DNA of 64,000 nucleotides, from positions 3,162,001 through 3,226,000 of the forward strand of contig NC_092812.1 in assembly GCF_040954645.1 (NCBI RefSeq), read 5' to 3'. The position numbers and the translations under genes are program-made. Below are positions 61,812 to 64,000 of this stretch, one piece after another. The first letter of the stretch is position 1. Every line of letters starts with the position of its first letter. This stretch comes from Diabrotica undecimpunctata (Eukaryota; Arthropoda; Insecta; Coleoptera; Chrysomelidae). The notes below the pieces were generated by a model that saw nothing but the letters and a program-made list of their open reading frames with translations, was not told the origin of the DNA and searched no databases.

Positions 61812-61980
61812 GAGAATGTATTACAAAACATGTATTAAAGTTGCAAAATAGTGATATAAAACAAGTGACGAAGTGAAAGTAAAATTAATAAAAATATCTA
61901 GCTGACATTATTCACGATAGTCTAACTTAACCCGTAACTGCTACCGACAGGGTCAGCGTGACCCATTGTCGCCCAGCCTG

Positions 61981-62106
61981 CTGAATTGTGATTGGTCAAA
62001 TGGCAACAGTAATTGCAGCCAATCATAATTCAGAAGTCTGTTGCTTATTTTCTGAATTATCGTTGGTCGAACGGCATCTGAGCTGCAGCCAATGATAATT
62101 CTGAAA
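61981..62106. promoter_or_regulatory. Two ~70-bp hairpin units with CCAAT boxes
   Basis: Unit 1 (61981-62033): CTGAATTGTGATTGG pairs with CCAATCATAATTCAG. Unit 2 (62052-62103): CTGAATTATCGTTGG pairs with CCAATGATAATTCTG. Four or more further CCAAT/ATTGG pentamers lie on to 62136, and TGCATAAAAG at 62182 could be a TATA-like box. A promoter or LTR U3 role is inferred. Confidence 0.5.
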
Positions 62107-64000
62107 ATTGGGCATTGGTCGTCGTGCCGGTCCAATCGTAAAAAGGTCCAAAACGACCGTTACGATTGACCTACTTTTTTCTGCATAAAAGAAGTGCACG
62201 ACGGCCAGGAAATCAGATCTGGTCAGGTTTGGTCCGCAGATCCAGCCTTCTAGGCATGTTAAGATCCTCTGGTCGATTAAGTTCCTAGAGTTTCTTGTTT
62301 TATTTTTACAGCTCAACTTTAAACCCGGAACCTAACGTTCCCATCTTTAACCACGGTTTGTTTGCAAACCACCGGCGGCCATTTTTGAGGGATTTATCTG
62401 TGCTTTTCGACTTAGGCGAATTTGCTAATAAATTCCCTTAAGAGCGTCGTCATTTTTTATCGAATTAATCTGTGTTTTTGGACTTAGTCCAGAATCTGAT
62501 TATTTCGATAAGCTTACAGGTCGTGTAAGAAAATTTCTCTTACAGGATTCAGCTAAGTTCCTACTTCACGGAACTCAGCCATCAGACGGTGAATATATCC
62601 TTTTTTAAAAGATTGAGATTAAATAAAGACTTCCCGCATAGTGTTTTATTTTCTCTTTCAGGATATTACTAACATATATTTCATACTTGCAAAATAAACG
62701 TATAAAGTGTGTTTTATTTTCCCTTTTATTTTCAGGTACACTGCTAAATTTTTATATTTGAATTTTTACTTTGATACTTATAATTTTCAGGTACACTGCA
62801 AAATTTTTATATTTGAATTTTAACTTTGATACTTTGATAATTATAAACCTTATATTTAAACTTTGAATCTAATACTTTGATATATATAACTTGTATGCTA
62901 TTTCTTTTCTCTGTCTCTTTCAGGTACACTGTTAAAACTTATAATTTCTATCTTTGAATTTTTAATATTTTATTTTCTGGTACACTGTTAAAATTTTGAT
63001 TATTATTTTATTTACAGTTATTTAAATTGGTTTATATTATTTATGCGTATTTATCACCACTTAAATTAACTTGTAATATTTTCTATAGGTCCAATCGACT
63101 TAGAAAAATTTTCATAAAAATAATTGAATTTTCGAATCTAATTATTTTTACAGTGTAGTTCTTCCCCTTTTTATTGTTGATTATCCCGATTGGCATAACA
63201 ACCGACATTCCTGTCCTTATCCCGAGTCTCTAGCTCAACTCCTTCCCACTTCAAGTAACTTTGACAAGTGACATTTCCTATACTTATTAATTTGAATTTT
63301 GGTTAAAATTGGTTTATTGTTAATAACTAACGTGTATTACTTTTCAGATTCTTATTTTAAGACTAATTAGTATAATTATCCTCCAGGTTTCCGGACCAGG
63401 AGATAATTATACCTTTCTTGCAGATTCTTAATATAAGTTCTGTTATATATTTTCTAACCTTTATAATTACTGTTTAATAAACTTTATTTATTGTGTTATT
63501 CTTTAAAAAGGCAATTTTAATCCCTAGCTAAGTGTCCATAGCCCGTGACTATGGCCACGGACAGAGAACCTTATGCCCTTAGGTCACTCCAAGCGACGGA
63601 TAGAGCGGTTAACATGCCTTCTCTCTCTCCAGAAGGAGATGGGAGTTATACAAGTTACCGACACCATCAATAGTTTTAAACCGCCCTACCCATTTAAGTT
63701 TGATAGTGGGGGAGCTGTCTGTCCACCTATTCTCTGGCCAGTTAGTATTTTATAAAAAGGCAAAGTGAGCAGTTTTGTTGATCGTGTTAAATTCGAAATA
63801 ATTACGTAGTTGGGTCACGGTGACCCGTCTATAGTATTTAAGTAACATAATATTTTTTGGTTATAAAGGTATGTACCTATTTTTATTATTATTATATATA
63901 TATCCCTTTGCGGACCGAATTAAGTATTAAACAAAAAACTGCAAAGTTATTACAAGTTAGGGATACAGTGATACAAAAGATAACGTCAAGTGTCAATTAA
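62107..64000. other. Repeat-rich LTR-like noncoding block
   Basis: No coding frame. 62385-62520 contains a diverged doublet (ATCTGTGCTTTTCGACTTAG, ATCTGTGTTTTTGGACTTAG), AATAAA signals occur near 62622 and 63476, and a near-palindrome GGGTCACGGTGACCC lies at 63814-63828. The GC-richer part 63540-63720 ends with AGTGGGGGAG, a possible purine tract. The block may be an LTR plus leader of an unidentified element that runs out of the window; not proven. Confidence 0.3.
62730..62987 (+). repeat. Four-copy TTTCAGGTACACTG repeat array
   Basis: Copies at 62730-62743, 62785-62798, 62928-62941 and 62974-62987 (last one TTTCTGGTACACTG), each followed by an AAAATTTTTATATTTGAATTT-like stretch. The copies are 54, 143 and 46 bases apart. 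No known family recognised. Confidence 0.85.

Noticed and set aside
62023..62316. 97-residue minus-strand frame
   Set aside because: It overlaps the CCAAT hairpin units and has no protein-like features.

Overview
The window reads as AT-rich nuclear DNA of an insect. A beetle is my guess from the mix of transposon families; this is inference and no marker gene proves it. About 80 percent of it is recognisable transposon sequence, almost all decayed and often nested. I found no bacterial operons, no rRNA and no CRISPR array.

One ordinary host gene seems to run through the window on the + strand. Three exon-like pieces at 13792-13923, 35965-36164 and 60755-60808 have good splice borders, open frames and compatible phases (1, then 0). 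They would encode the last ~127 residues of a protein I do not recognise; the middle exon carries a cluster of CxxC cysteines. The introns between them would be 22.0 kb and 24.6 kb and are filled with transposons.

Layout. 0.1-3.9 kb: decayed Ty3/gypsy pol. 5.2-8.3 kb: a foldback repeat with a piggyBac-like element (5533-8158, TTAA on both sides) in its right arm. 8.9-13.35 kb: nearly full-length Jockey-type non-LTR element (12-bp target duplication), then exon A. 14.8-20.5 kb: Helitron (14857-20140) inside a Jockey fragment. 20.5-22.6 kb: RTE-like remnants. 22.6-27 kb: non-LTR element split by a Tc1/mariner-type element with ~450-bp inverted repeats (23616-26321), itself split by a MITE (24706-25213). 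27.1-30.4 kb: RTE-like RT remnants. 30.4-32.6 kb: repeats and unclassified DNA. 32.6-34.9 kb: second foldback copy joined to a second piggyBac-like element with a non-LTR scrap in its intron. 36.0 kb: exon B. 37-42.8 kb: RTE-like element split by another RTE-like element (38102-41479, 16-bp target duplication). 44.3-52 kb: I-type non-LTR element split by a Ty3/gypsy element with 170-bp LTRs (46057-50465, 5-bp duplication). 52.4-58.1 kb: minus-strand Ty3/gypsy element split by a third piggyBac-like element. 58.5-60.7 kb: Tc1/mariner-type element with perfect 26-bp TIRs. 60.8 kb: last exon and poly(A) signal. 61.2-64 kb: a non-LTR scrap, then repeat-rich LTR-like DNA.

Most insertions can be dated relative to each other, because removing the inner element rejoins the outer reading frame at the expected target site. 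Nearly every transposase or polymerase is dead by stops, frameshifts or changed catalytic residues, so mobile elements here are relics in introns rather than a working system. All family names come from motif reading by eye; no database search was possible.
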